A stretch of 64,000 nt of DNA, taken from positions 496,001 to 560,000 of the forward strand of contig NZMW01000001.1 of the NCBI GenBank assembly GCA_002694685.1. Direction: 5' to 3'. This document shows, one piece after another, positions 7,643-16,595 of this stretch (its first letter is position 1; each line of letters begins with the position of its first letter). The stretch comes from Balneola sp. GTDB taxonomy: Bacteria > Bacteroidota > Rhodothermia > Balneolales > Balneolaceae. The position numbers and the translations under genes were made by a program. The notes below the pieces were generated by a model. That model was not told the origin of the DNA. It saw only the letters and a program-made list of their open reading frames with translations, and ran no database searches.

Positions 7643-8260
7643 TTACTTGGTTCGCTTTATGGTACAGCCAAGTGACTTAGTTTCTTGCTGACTGATCCCT
7701 GAACCAGCTACAAGCTCTCTAATTGCATCCTCAGCGTATGTAGCTTCAACAGTACTAGCATCATTGGCATTATCATCAATTGCGCCGTGATAAACGAGTT
7801 TCATATTAGAATCGAAAAGAAAGATTTCGGGTGTGCGCGTTGCGCCAAAGGCATCCGCCAATTTGTGGTCTTCATCCAGAGCGTATGGAAATGAATAACC
7901 CTGCTTTTGTGCCCGCCGCTTCATGTCCTCCATCGATTCACCGCGGTCACGGATCCTTTCATTTGGATTCAAAGCAATCATTCCAATATTATTTACCCCT
8001 GCCAAGTCAGCTAAACCATTATAGCGGTCTTCCCATTTAGCCACCCAAGGACAAGTATTGCACGTAAACAACACCAATAATCCATTATCATCCGCAACGC
8101 CAGCAAGTGTTAAGGTACGGCCTGAAGTGTCTTCAACTTCTAAATTAGTTTGTGGTGCTTTGTCGCCAATCTTTAGGACATCAACAGTAGTAATTTGTGT
8201 GAATGCAGCTAAAATCATAACTGCTGACAAACTCAATATCAGTTTATTTGATTTTTTCAT
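7643..8260 (-). CDS. Exported redoxin / thioredoxin-fold protein
   Basis: A 205-residue protein with an N-terminal signal segment and an AhpC/TSA-like redoxin domain. The active site is CNTC at residues 67-70 in VLFTCNTCPWVAK, a variant typical of the 'thioredoxin family protein' group whose members continue ALNPNERIRDRGESMEDMK and then TPEIFLF with the cis-Pro. A C-terminal SLGCTIKRTK adds a third cysteine. It is a likely periplasmic thiol oxidoreductase or peroxidase-like protein, last in an operon with a TlpA-like gene four bases upstream. Confidence 0.82.
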   Translation of the reverse strand: MKKSNKLILSLSAVMILAAFTQITTVDVLKIGDKAPQTNLEVEDTSGRTLTLAGVADDNGLLVLFTCNTCPWVAKWEDRYNGLADLAGVNNIGMIALNPNERIRDRGESMEDMKRRAQKQGYSFPYALDEDHKLADAFGATRTPEIFLFDSNMKLVYHGAIDDNANDASTVEATYAEDAIRELVAGSGISQQETKSLGCTIKRTK

Positions 8261-8263
8261 GGC

Positions 8264-8749
8264 TTAGTCCTCATTTATCACGTTTAACAATTCTGATTCA
8301 AAAGTCTCAAACTCAGCTTTTCCTTCCCATGCAGCTGAAACTTCGCCTTTCTTATTATACACAATGGTGAATGGAAGTGCACCTGTCCATTCGTTAGAAA
8401 TTGTGGTAATAAAGTCATTGTCTTTACCGACTTTAAAGTAGGTCTCAAAATCGACGCCCTGTTTTTTCAGGAAAGCTACCGCATCTTCTCTCGCTTCTTC
8501 AAAATCACCCGATACAAAAATAAGCTTGAATTGGCCCTCATACTCTTTGTTCAATTTCATTAAGAAGGGAAATTCTTCGATACATGGAGCACACCAGGTA
8601 GCCCAAAAATTCACCAATACCGGTTTCTCATTCTTAAACTCGGCTATTTTCTCTACGATTTGGTCAGCTGTAGCATTAACCAGTATTTTATCTCCGGGAG
8701 TAGTTATTCCAAACATCAAAATTAAAACAAAGACCAAAAATGTTTTCAT
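8264..8749 (-). CDS. TlpA-like thiol-disulfide oxidoreductase
   Basis: A 161-residue exported thioredoxin with signal peptide (residues 1-18) and active site WCAPC (C53, C56) in VNFWATWCAPC. The cis-Pro loop is GALPFTIVYN. Such periplasmic proteins deliver electrons to apocytochromes or misoxidised proteins. It lies between the alkyltransferase-like gene and the redoxin gene with gaps of 4 and 3 bases, so the two redox proteins probably work in the same compartment. The partner is not identified. Confidence 0.87.
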   Translation of the reverse strand: MKTFLVFVLILMFGITTPGDKILVNATADQIVEKIAEFKNEKPVLVNFWATWCAPCIEEFPFLMKLNKEYEGQFKLIFVSGDFEEAREDAVAFLKKQGVDFETYFKVGKDNDFITTISNEWTGALPFTIVYNKKGEVSAAWEGKAEFETFESELLNVINED

Positions 8750-8753
8750 AATT

Positions 8754-9098
8754 TTAATCTAAATGTTCAGAAGGATTCCAAAAATGCTTCTCTATATCAA
8801 CGGTGTACTCTTCTTTAAAATCTACGCCTTCTTGAAGCAAGCGTTCCCGCATGGTATCTCCTTCGAAATGAGCTCGGCCTGTTAATTGTCCCAATCTATT
8901 AAGTACACGGTGCGCAGGTAATTCATATTCCAAATTATAGCTACGGTAGTTATTCATAGCATAACCTACCATTCGGGCTCCTGATTCAACCCCAAGGTAG
9001 CCTGCTATAGCTCCATAAGAAGTCACTTTTCCTAAAGGAATTTGTGAAACCACATCATAAACACGAGTGTAAAAATCATTTGCTGATTTAGAGCTCAA
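8754..9098 (-). CDS. Alkyltransferase-like protein (ATL; MGMT fold lacking the acceptor Cys)
   Basis: A 114-residue protein with the MGMT C-terminal domain: helix-turn-helix region PLGKVTSYGAIAGYLG, then MNNYRS and the active-site segment PAHRV at residues 61-65. True O6-alkylguanine-DNA alkyltransferases have PCHRV. Alanine replaces the acceptor Cys here, so it cannot accept the alkyl group and should act as an ATL that binds and flags O6-alkylguanine for nucleotide excision repair. The start is TTG overlapping the previous stop (TTGA), consistent with translational coupling. Confidence 0.87.
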   Translation of the reverse strand: MSSKSANDFYTRVYDVVSQIPLGKVTSYGAIAGYLGVESGARMVGYAMNNYRSYNLEYELPAHRVLNRLGQLTGRAHFEGDTMRERLLQEGVDFKEEYTVDIEKHFWNPSEHLD

Positions 9099-9949
9099 GA
9101 CAATAACTTTTTTATTTCCTGCAATGATTGAGAAGAACCACTTTTTCTTTCCGCTATTTTGACGGCTTCAATTCCCAATGTCTTATATAAAGAAAGGACT
9201 TCAGGAGCACTATCCAAACTCTTGAGATGTTGTTTAACCGTTTCTAAATCGCCCCGGGCAATAGGTCCGGTTAGTGCATCTGTTACACCCAAGGTGTTGA
9301 TGTTCTCAATTGTATTTTCCATAAGCGGCTTGAGTGCGTTTAGAGCAGTAGCTTCCGGGATATTTGCCTCAGCAGATATTTTAGCAACCATATCACTCAA
9401 AACCACTAAATAATTTGAAGCCACGACAGCCGAAGCATGAAGTAACGGTTTTGCATCAGCATCCACTCGAAAAGTTTTAGCCTTAAGATCGTGACTGATA
9501 TTTTCCAGTTCCTCCAATAATACTTTATCCCCTTCCATATCAAACCAGGTTCCCTCAAAAGATTTAGTTTTCGGTGTGATTGCCTGCATGGGATGAAATG
9601 AAGCTACATTTGCACCATTCTTTTTTATCGGGTTTAAAATTTGAGAAGAATGAGTGCCTGATAGATGTACAACTTTTCTCCTTAATTTAGGAAACTGATC
9701 TGCTAACTCTTCTGCAATGCTCGAGATTGCATCATCAGAAACAGAAATAAAAATGAGGTCGCCCAGATTATCCAGGTCTTTTGGCTGACCAACTGAGAAT
9801 AAAGTATTGGGATACTGTTTTTTAAAACCTTCTTCAATCTCAGAGTGATTGTATACCGAAATAACCGGGTAGCCTTTTTCATTAAAAACATGAAGTAATG
9901 CCGTTCCCACTCTTCCCAAACCTATAATAGAAATGCGGGGTTTACTCAT
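9095..9949 (-). CDS. Rossmann/DUF2520 domain-containing protein
   Basis: Start chosen at the ATG at 9949 (MSKPRISIIGLGRVGTAL); a longer frame to 9991 overlaps the upstream gene. Residues 1-130 form a ProC/NADP-binding-like Rossmann domain with GLGRVG, and the rest is the helical DUF2520 domain (SFHPMQAITP then LHASAVVASNYL). The family resembles pyrroline-5-carboxylate reductase or ketopantoate reductase, but no reaction has been assigned that I know of. The start is two bases after the MEMO-like stop, and the 3' end overlaps the ATL gene by 4 bases. Confidence 0.85.
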   Translation of the reverse strand: MSKPRISIIGLGRVGTALLHVFNEKGYPVISVYNHSEIEEGFKKQYPNTLFSVGQPKDLDNLGDLIFISVSDDAISSIAEELADQFPKLRRKVVHLSGTHSSQILNPIKKNGANVASFHPMQAITPKTKSFEGTWFDMEGDKVLLEELENISHDLKAKTFRVDADAKPLLHASAVVASNYLVVLSDMVAKISAEANIPEATALNALKPLMENTIENINTLGVTDALTGPIARGDLETVKQHLKSLDSAPEVLSLYKTLGIEAVKIAERKSGSSQSLQEIKKLLS

Positions 9950-9951
9950 TA

Positions 9952-10704
9952 TCAGACCATTTGAGTTTCGGTACGTTTTGCATACCCACAAATATTGGAA
10001 GCAGACTCAATATGATCCAGAAACTCAACATCATATCCCCAGGACCGGGCAACCAGAATACCACTCATGAAAGCACGGGCTCCATTTACGGTTTTCTCAT
10101 TGCTATTGAGATAATGCATCAAACCGGATTCATTATTGTTTACAACTAATGATCGCAGCTTTTCGAGTTCTTCGGGGCTTCCCGCAGGCACATCACAACA
10201 GTACACAATAAGTGCGTTTTTGTTTAACAGCAGTTCATCTAAAGTGAAAGCAAGTTCACGGATGATAGCAGGGTCATAGTCCCCAATTTGAAGGCTTACC
10301 ACATCAAAATCATTAAAACAGGACTGAAGTACAGGCAGCTGTGTGTAGAGACTCATGTCTTTGCTATAGCCCTCATCCGCAATAAAGAAGTCATCCTCTT
10401 CATCACAAAATTCATTCCTCAAAAAATCATTTACAGGCACTTCTCCAAAACGTGTTTCAAAAACATCGTTTGATGGCATCGCTAATTTCTTCTGTAAATG
10501 ACCTGTATAAGACTCAATTACAACAACGGTATCGAACTTTTGATCTACGACGGTTTTATAGGTCGTGCAAAGCTCACCGAAATTATCTGCATCAATAATA
10601 TTGGGGACAAAGAGCATTCGGACATATTCCGAATTTGTACTTAAATGCTTCGCATTTTTTATGTGCCCTTGAATTTCTTTCTGTGTCAGGCTTGGTACAT
10701 CCAT
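9952..10704 (-). CDS. MEMO1-like protein (AmmeMemoRadiSam system protein B family), degenerate
   Basis: A 250-residue protein whose middle, SNDVFETRFGEVPVNDFLRN, matches the MEMO family ([D/E]xWETPLGxVPVD). LYTQLPVLQSCF corresponds to the family's EHSLEVQLPFLQ. MEMO proteins resemble metal-dependent dioxygenases and often sit with AMMECR1 and a radical SAM protein. Here the usual HAGY and SHH metal-ligand segments are not intact (VVVIESYTGHLQ appears in place of the second), so metal binding may be lost. Neither AMMECR1 nor a radical SAM partner is next to it. It is first in a five-gene leftward operon. Confidence 0.6.
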   Translation of the reverse strand: MDVPSLTQKEIQGHIKNAKHLSTNSEYVRMLFVPNIIDADNFGELCTTYKTVVDQKFDTVVVIESYTGHLQKKLAMPSNDVFETRFGEVPVNDFLRNEFCDEEDDFFIADEGYSKDMSLYTQLPVLQSCFNDFDVVSLQIGDYDPAIIRELAFTLDELLLNKNALIVYCCDVPAGSPEELEKLRSLVVNNNESGLMHYLNSNEKTVNGARAFMSGILVARSWGYDVEFLDHIESASNICGYAKRTETQMV

Positions 10705-10732
10705 AGTGCTAATCTGATATTCATTAAATTAA

Positions 10733-10795
10733 AAAAGCCCGGAGATACCTTTCCAACTTGCGTTAAGAAACGGCATTTCCGAGCTCTTGTAATAT
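10733..10795 (-). terminator. Possible terminator after the phosphopantetheinyl transferase gene
   Basis: Read leftward, AGCTCGGA and TCCGGGCT can pair with one mismatch across a long loop, followed by T6. The T-run is good but the stem is imperfect, so this is a modest call. Confidence 0.45.
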
Positions 10796-10798
10796 TGA

Positions 10799-11443
10799 TC
10801 AACTATTTTTGCTTTGATAAGCTAATGCTATCTGATGATCTGTTTGTCTGAAACTACAAATTTCAAACATTTTATCATTGTTAAATCTTACAGAAAAGCG
10901 GTTTTTTTCATTTTTTTGAATTGTGAGGTCATCAAGGTTTGTCCGAAGACCTGTCCCAAGGCATTTCACCGCTGCTTCTTTGATAGTCCAAAGCCGGATG
11001 GGTTCCTCTTCCTCGGCCAAATGGTGTTCCTCATCATTTAAGATTCTATTCACGACTGCATCATTGACTTCCCGGTTTGAGAGTTCAACATCCAGCCCGA
11101 TATCAAATGTATCAGAAATCGCACAAAAAACTTTTGAAGGTGAATGAGAAAAACTTGTGTAAATGATTTCCTCACCAAACTTGGCAAAAGGTTTGCCTGA
11201 ATCTTCTTTATGCAGTTCTACTCGTTTTTCTAAGCCTTCATCATTCAAACTTTCAGCAAGCGAATGGAAGAGATGTCTGGCAGACAAGTATTCAGCCTTT
11301 CTTTTGTCGTTAGAGAATCCGGCGTATTCCTCTTTTTCTCTAGCAGATAAAATTTTAATGGAATAGCCCTCCTCTATTTCAACAACCCCAAGAATCACCT
11401 TTCCAGGCCAATTTTCAATATTGGAAGTATCAATTTTTTGCAT
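10799..11443 (-). CDS. 4'-phosphopantetheinyl transferase (Sfp type)
   Basis: Start set at the ATG at 11443 (MQKIDTSN). The open frame continues through the upstream tRNA gene and cannot be coding there. The resulting 214 residues contain the magnesium-binding IGLDVE (residues 115-120) and the signature WTIKEAAVK (152-160) of Sfp/AcpS-type transferases, which load the CoA-derived phosphopantetheine arm on acyl or peptidyl carrier proteins. The carrier substrate is not in the window. It lies just downstream of tRNA-Ser in the same orientation and may share its transcript. Confidence 0.87.
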   Translation of the reverse strand: MQKIDTSNIENWPGKVILGVVEIEEGYSIKILSAREKEEYAGFSNDKRKAEYLSARHLFHSLAESLNDEGLEKRVELHKEDSGKPFAKFGEEIIYTSFSHSPSKVFCAISDTFDIGLDVELSNREVNDAVVNRILNDEEHHLAEEEEPIRLWTIKEAAVKCLGTGLRTNLDDLTIQKNEKNRFSVRFNNDKMFEICSFRQTDHQIALAYQSKNS

Positions 11444-11502
11444 AAAAAAATATACTGATTTTTTGGGAGTACGGAATGGAGTGAAACTAAGAAAAGCAAA
11501 AA

Positions 11503-11596
<94 letters not shown>

Positions 11597-11666
11597 GTTT
11601 TTTAATAGATGATAGCCCGTCGAAGGGCGCCTAAGATAGAGTTAATTATATCCTATATCAAAGAAT

Positions 11667-12347
11667 TTAGAAGCCAATATTAAAACTATTTTCAACATAG
11701 GTTTTAACGGGTCTCCCATTGTCGGTTGCAGCAATAAATTTCCACTTTGCTGCGGCCTGAAGTACGGCGTCCATAATACCATAACCAACTTCATTTACTT
11801 TTTCGAAAGAACCATCTTCATTATAAAGCCTGATTTCAGAAATATAAAAATCTTCGACCTCCCCTTTTGTGCCCACCAAAAACGTAACAAGCACCCTAAC
11901 CTTTATATCCGCTCTTTTGGCAGCTTCAGGAACAGTGGGTTCAACAATACGGACTAAACCCGGCGGGCGTTCAGGACTTCCAACAAACTCCCCTTCTCCC
12001 TCCGCTTCTGAAAAACCCTCTTCCCCTTCCGCATCAAACTTCGAGATTAAATCATCAAATTCAGGAAACTCGATTTCTTCTTCAATAACCTGATCGTTAG
12101 GAACCGGAACCGGAACGCGAGGACGTGGAGGCGCTGCGGGAGCTGATGTTTGTTTAGTGATAATGGCATTCTCGACATAAGTCACTTCTTCGGCGAAGCT
12201 GTCAAGTACTTTAGAGGTTGGTATCTCCGTAGCTGGCCAGCTTTTTATAATGATGAGAATAATTAATTGTGCGCATATCAATGACATCATGAAGCGATGT
12301 TCATGCTCAAGCTCGCCGTAGTAAATATCACGGATTCTGTCGATCAA
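11667..12347 (-). CDS. TonB-like energy-transducer protein
   Basis: A 226-residue protein with a short cytoplasmic N-terminus, one transmembrane helix (MMSLICAQLIILIII), a Pro/Val-rich linker (APPRPRVPVPVPNDQ), an acidic Glu/Gly stretch, and a C-terminal TonB-fold domain (VTFLVGTKGEVEDFYIS through AAAKWKFIAAT and NGRPVKTYVENSFNI). TonB-family proteins transmit proton-motive force to outer-membrane receptors. No exbB, exbD or receptor gene is adjacent; plsC overlaps by 4 bases upstream. It may instead be a structural paralogue. The C-terminal pattern is clear enough for the family call. Confidence 0.75.
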   Translation of the reverse strand: MIDRIRDIYYGELEHEHRFMMSLICAQLIILIIIKSWPATEIPTSKVLDSFAEEVTYVENAIITKQTSAPAAPPRPRVPVPVPNDQVIEEEIEFPEFDDLISKFDAEGEEGFSEAEGEGEFVGSPERPPGLVRIVEPTVPEAAKRADIKVRVLVTFLVGTKGEVEDFYISEIRLYNEDGSFEKVNEVGYGIMDAVLQAAAKWKFIAATDNGRPVKTYVENSFNIGF

Positions 12348-13072
12348 GTATGCTTTAATTCTTTTAGTTGTTCCTGCATTACTTCCCGGGTATGATTTTT
12401 TAGCGACATCATATCGTCAAAATCTGCGGGGTCAATAGCGTCTAATACTTTTAGTTTGAAATCTGCTTTAGGGTTTAGGTTTGAAGAACCGGATGGCATT
12501 GCTTCAAAACTCCCATCAATTACCATTGGCTGTAACTTAAACCCGTATTCAAGGGAAAGAAGGAATGGCCCGTTCTTAAACGGTTTGAGTTGCCCATCCA
12601 TTGTGCGAGTTCCTTCCGGGAAGATCATAACAGGAACCAAATCTTTTAGGGGTTCAACTAAATTGTCCAGTTTTTTGAGAGCTGTTTTGCTTGATCGATC
12701 TATGGTTAAATGTCCGGTAAGCCAAACCAGCCAGCCCATCACCGGAATGTAGGTGAGACTCTTCTTGGAAACCCATTTCATTTTCCAGGGCAGATGATAT
12801 ATAAAAGCCATATCCAAAAAGCTCTGATGATTGCACACAAAAATAGTTGGTTCTGATGGATCGTATTTATCTACGTTCATGAACGTCATTTTCCACCAAG
12901 GACTAGCCTTCATCATAAACCTTGCCATTATAGATAAGGTGAAATTGGGCGCCTTTCGGTATCTATCGAATGGAAAAGTCACTATAAAAACCAATGATAT
13001 TATTACAAAGAAAATAAGGAACAGCACTGAAAAATAGCCGAATACAAAAATACTGAAAAGTCGTCTCATCAT
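12344..13072 (-). CDS. plsC: 1-acyl-sn-glycerol-3-phosphate acyltransferase
   Basis: A 242-residue membrane acyltransferase with an N-terminal hydrophobic segment and the PlsC motifs NHQSFLD (H82xxxxD87, catalytic) and FPEGTR (residues 151-156, phosphate binding). It adds an acyl chain to lysophosphatidic acid in phospholipid synthesis. The ATG overlaps the murQ stop, and the 3' end overlaps the TonB-like gene by 4 bases, so it is embedded in the accC-murQ-plsC-tonB operon. Confidence 0.9.
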   Translation of the reverse strand: MMRRLFSIFVFGYFSVLFLIFFVIISLVFIVTFPFDRYRKAPNFTLSIMARFMMKASPWWKMTFMNVDKYDPSEPTIFVCNHQSFLDMAFIYHLPWKMKWVSKKSLTYIPVMGWLVWLTGHLTIDRSSKTALKKLDNLVEPLKDLVPVMIFPEGTRTMDGQLKPFKNGPFLLSLEYGFKLQPMVIDGSFEAMPSGSSNLNPKADFKLKVLDAIDPADFDDMMSLKNHTREVMQEQLKELKHT

Positions 13073-14007
13073 TATTTATCAAAACTTAAAAGTGCTTTAC
13101 GAACAAAGCCATTATGCTTTTTAAGTAACCTGGAAGCATCGGATTTTGTTACATCTCCAAGAGCCATCACCAACGCTGTTTTAACATGTCCGCCTGCTTT
13201 ATTTAGTAATTCTTCAGCACGGTCATAATCAATATCTGAAAAAATCATCAAAATTCGTTTGGCTCGTTCAACCAGTTTCTCATTGGTAAGCATTAAATCA
13301 ACCATAACATTTTCGTAGATTTTACCCTGCCGAATCATAGCCCCTGTTGTAATCATATTTAATACCATTTTTTGAGCCGTTCCGCTTTTCATGCGAGTAC
13401 TTCCCATAACCACCTCTGCACCTACCGGTACATCAATCAGGTAATCAACATCTAGTTCAATCTGCTTAGCAGGAACGGTGGTTACAAGAATGGTTTTGCA
13501 TCCTCTTATTCTGGCTTCTTTGAGCGCTCCATGTACATATGGTGTGCGACCGCTAGCTGCTAAACCACAAACTACATCCGGAGTAGCAACCATCGCTTCT
13601 TCAATAGCTGCTCTTCCTGTTTCTTCTGAATCTTCCGCTCCTTCCTGAGCAACAAACATCGCTTCTTTACCACCGGCAATAAAACCCTCCACCTGTTCTG
13701 GGGGTGTTCCAAATGTTGGCGGACATTCAGCTGCATCCAAAACCCCTAACCTACCACTGGTACCCGCTCCAAAATAAAGCAGACGACCACCGACCTGAAA
13801 GGCATCCGAAACTAAATCTATCACATCAGCGATAACATCCAGCTTTTTTTCTACCTGAAGTGCTACTTTTTGATCCTCAAGATTTATAAGCCGTGCAATT
13901 TCTCCGGCAGAGGCAAGATCAATTTCTCGGGTATTAGGATTTCGGCCTTCCGTGGCTAACTTTTCAAGCTGAGAGAATAATTCTTTTTTTTTAGAACCTG
14001 ATTCCAA
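13072..14007 (-). CDS. murQ: N-acetylmuramic acid 6-phosphate etherase
   Basis: A 311-residue SIS-domain enzyme that cleaves the lactyl ether of MurNAc-6-P to GlcNAc-6-P and D-lactate in cell-wall recycling. Recognisable are LYFGAGTSGRLGVLDAAECP (sugar-phosphate loop), CGLAASGRTPYVHGAL and VVMGSTRMKSGTAQKMVLNM. The length matches the family. It starts with TTG six bases after the accC stop. Other muropeptide recycling genes are not in the window. Confidence 0.94.
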   Translation of the reverse strand: MESGSKKKELFSQLEKLATEGRNPNTREIDLASAGEIARLINLEDQKVALQVEKKLDVIADVIDLVSDAFQVGGRLLYFGAGTSGRLGVLDAAECPPTFGTPPEQVEGFIAGGKEAMFVAQEGAEDSEETGRAAIEEAMVATPDVVCGLAASGRTPYVHGALKEARIRGCKTILVTTVPAKQIELDVDYLIDVPVGAEVVMGSTRMKSGTAQKMVLNMITTGAMIRQGKIYENVMVDLMLTNEKLVERAKRILMIFSDIDYDRAEELLNKAGGHVKTALVMALGDVTKSDASRLLKKHNGFVRKALLSFDK

Positions 14008-14013
14008 TATGAT

Positions 14014-15507
14014 TTACCCTCTGCGGTTTTTCCACCACTGACTTCTTTCCGTACCCTCTCCGGCCAGTACCGGCTCTGACGTTTCACCGTCATTCGCATT
14101 TTTTAGTACAGAGGCAGCTAAAACCACATCTTCTATTGGTAAGTTGGGCTGCATTTTTTCAGGGGTGAAGTGATCCGGGACGAAATGAGTATCGTATTTC
14201 GCTTCAATAAAGGCCGGGTGATTAAGTGTAAATTCACAAAAAGGAATGGTGGTTCTACAACCGGCAATTTCATATTCGTCTAGCGCACGAAGCATGCGTT
14301 TGCGTGCAATTTCCCGAGTCGGTCCATGAACACTCAGCTTTGAGATCATAGGATCATAATTGATCGTAATCTGCTGTCCTTCCTCCACTCCGGCATCCAC
14401 TCTAATTCCGGAACCAGTTGGCACCCTGTGCTTTTTAAGCAATCCTGTACTTGGCAGAAAATTATCAGCAGGATCTTCAGCATAAATACGACATTCGATC
14501 GCATGCCCATTTATTTTCAAATCTTCTTGTTTGAACGGAAGCTCTTTTCCTTCTGCTACTAAAATCTGCAGAGCAACCAAGTCCACGCCCGTAATCATTT
14601 CTGTAACGGGGTGTTCAACCTGAAGTCGGGTATTCATCTCCAGGAAATAGAAGTTCATGTGTTTGTCGACAAGGAACTCAATGGTTCCGGCTCCTACATA
14701 ATCACAAGCTTCAGCGGCTTTGATCGCAGCTTTTGCCATTTCAGCTCGTAATTCATCGGTCAGGAGTGCGCAAGGCGCTTCTTCAATTACTTTTTGATGC
14801 CGGCGTTGTACCGAGCATTCCCGATCGTACACATGTAGCACATTCCCGTGAGTATCAGCCATGATTTGAAATTCCACATGCCGAGGTTCTTCCAAATATT
14901 TCTCTATATAGATTCGGTCATCGCCAAAAGCATTTCTGGCTTCCGATTTCGCCGCTTTGATGCTCGCCTCAAACTCTTCTTTTTTGTGGACGATGCGCAT
15001 CCCTTTTCCACCACCACCGGCGGCGGCTTTTACCAAAATCGGATAGCCGATATCATCAGCAACCCTTCGAGCTTCTTCAATATCTTTGAGCTCATTCTTA
15101 ATGCCTGGAGGAGTTGGAATTTCCGCCTTAGCCATTAGCTTTCGGGCCTCGGTCTTATCGCCCATCAGCGTAATAGCTTTGGGTTCCGGACCTATAAAAA
15201 TGATATTCTCTTTCTTGCACCGCTCGGCAAAAGACGCGTTCTCACTCAGAAATCCGTATCCGGGATGTACCGCATCGGCACCCGTTTGCTTAACGGCATC
15301 AACAATTTTATCGATGACCAGATAACTTTCTGACGAAGCAGCTTCCCCAATAAATACAGATTCATCAGCATGAAGTACGTGGGGTGAATGTGCGTCAGGC
15401 CGAGAATAAACGGCTACTGTTTTAATTCCTAACTCTTTGCAGGTGTGAATAACCCGAAGTGCGATTTCACCACGATTGGCTACTAATACTTTCTTAATAT
15501 CTCCCAT
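14014..15507 (-). CDS. accC: Biotin carboxylase (acetyl-CoA carboxylase subunit)
   Basis: A 497-residue ATP-grasp biotin carboxylase that carboxylates biotin on a carrier protein using ATP and bicarbonate, the first step of malonyl-CoA formation. The N-terminal KVLVANRGEIALRVI, the Gly-rich loop KAAAGGGGKGM and the core EMNTRLQVEHPVTEMITG are intact. It is about 45 residues longer than E. coli AccC, with a C-terminal tail ending SQWWKNRRG. accB is not adjacent, so the carrier could belong to acetyl- or propionyl-CoA carboxylase. It is first in the operon with murQ and plsC. Confidence 0.92.
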   Translation of the reverse strand: MGDIKKVLVANRGEIALRVIHTCKELGIKTVAVYSRPDAHSPHVLHADESVFIGEAASSESYLVIDKIVDAVKQTGADAVHPGYGFLSENASFAERCKKENIIFIGPEPKAITLMGDKTEARKLMAKAEIPTPPGIKNELKDIEEARRVADDIGYPILVKAAAGGGGKGMRIVHKKEEFEASIKAAKSEARNAFGDDRIYIEKYLEEPRHVEFQIMADTHGNVLHVYDRECSVQRRHQKVIEEAPCALLTDELRAEMAKAAIKAAEACDYVGAGTIEFLVDKHMNFYFLEMNTRLQVEHPVTEMITGVDLVALQILVAEGKELPFKQEDLKINGHAIECRIYAEDPADNFLPSTGLLKKHRVPTGSGIRVDAGVEEGQQITINYDPMISKLSVHGPTREIARKRMLRALDEYEIAGCRTTIPFCEFTLNHPAFIEAKYDTHFVPDHFTPEKMQPNLPIEDVVLAASVLKNANDGETSEPVLAGEGTERSQWWKNRRG

Positions 15508-15575
15508 AAAATCCTTTTTTAGTTATAGTCAATGATAGGACTTTAAAGCAAGATTCTCCAAGCAAAAACCAGATT

Positions 15576-16553
15576 TTAACTGTCTGTTTTCATATCTAGG
15601 TAAGCACGGGGCAGAATCGAAAGTTTTTCAGTGTAATTCAGGTATGCCCTATGATCGAAAACGTTGTAATTGTTCTCTTCAATTTTATCAAGAATTCTGC
15701 TGTAATTGTGTCTTGCAAGGTACACAGGTAAACGACTATCACTCGATAGCAAGCAAATCCCTTTATCTGCTTTCTCGTAGTATTCCCGAGTACGATTAAT
15801 TTGAAATTTCATCAACTCAGAAAACTTATCGTCTAAGGTGTAGTTGAATAGCTCTTCCTCTGAAACGTCAAACCTTTTAAGATCTTCTTGAGGAAGATAT
15901 ATTCTGCCACGGCGTAAATCTTCTCCTACATCTCTTAAAATATTAGTGAGCTGCATGGCAATTCCTAAATCCACGGCGTATTGAAGAGCGTTATTATTCG
16001 TGTAGCCAAAAACCTCGCTAGTCATTAACCCAACCACTGAAGCAACTTTATACGAATAGTCATAAATCTCGTCGAAGTTTTCGAATCTGCTTTTAACCAA
16101 GTCCATCTTCACTCCTTCCATTAGCAGGAAAGGAAGCTCCATAGAAATTTTGTACTGTTTCAGGGTATCGGAAAAAGCTGTAAGAATGGGATCGTCAACA
16201 ATTCTGCCTTCATATACATCTATGAGACGCTGCTTAAACATCTCAAGTTTCTCTTCAACCTGATCGACCGTAATTTTTTGTTCTATAATAAGGTCTTCAG
16301 CTTCATCAACTAAATCGTCGAGATAACGGCACAATCCATATATGGCGAAAATTCCACGTTGTTTTTCGTTAGGGAGAAATCGAGTAGCCATATAGAAAGT
16401 CTTAGCATGCTTTCGGGTAATACCTCGGCAATGAGAATAAGCTCCCTTCAAGTCGTCGTCATTCAGATCATCAATCACAGATCGATGAAAAGAAGTCCGC
16501 TCGTATAAAGGGCGAAAAACGTAATATGGAAATCGGAGTATATTTGTAAGCAT
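15576..16553 (-). CDS. crtB: Phytoene/squalene synthase family protein
   Basis: A 325-residue trans-isoprenyl-diphosphate condensing enzyme. The two Asp-rich motifs that bind Mg-diphosphate are CRYLDDLVDE (D79, D80, D83) and NILRDVGEDLRRGRIYLP. This fits phytoene synthase, the committed step of C40 carotenoid synthesis from two geranylgeranyl diphosphates; squalene or dehydrosqualene synthase is the alternative. No other carotenoid gene is in the window. It diverges from a lacI-type regulator across a 201-bp region that holds two hairpins. Confidence 0.85.
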   Translation of the reverse strand: MLTNILRFPYYVFRPLYERTSFHRSVIDDLNDDDLKGAYSHCRGITRKHAKTFYMATRFLPNEKQRGIFAIYGLCRYLDDLVDEAEDLIIEQKITVDQVEEKLEMFKQRLIDVYEGRIVDDPILTAFSDTLKQYKISMELPFLLMEGVKMDLVKSRFENFDEIYDYSYKVASVVGLMTSEVFGYTNNNALQYAVDLGIAMQLTNILRDVGEDLRRGRIYLPQEDLKRFDVSEEELFNYTLDDKFSELMKFQINRTREYYEKADKGICLLSSDSRLPVYLARHNYSRILDKIEENNYNVFDHRAYLNYTEKLSILPRAYLDMKTDS

Positions 16554-16595
16554 ATATAAATGTATTTCTCATTGCTATAGCCTTATTTTTTTTAA

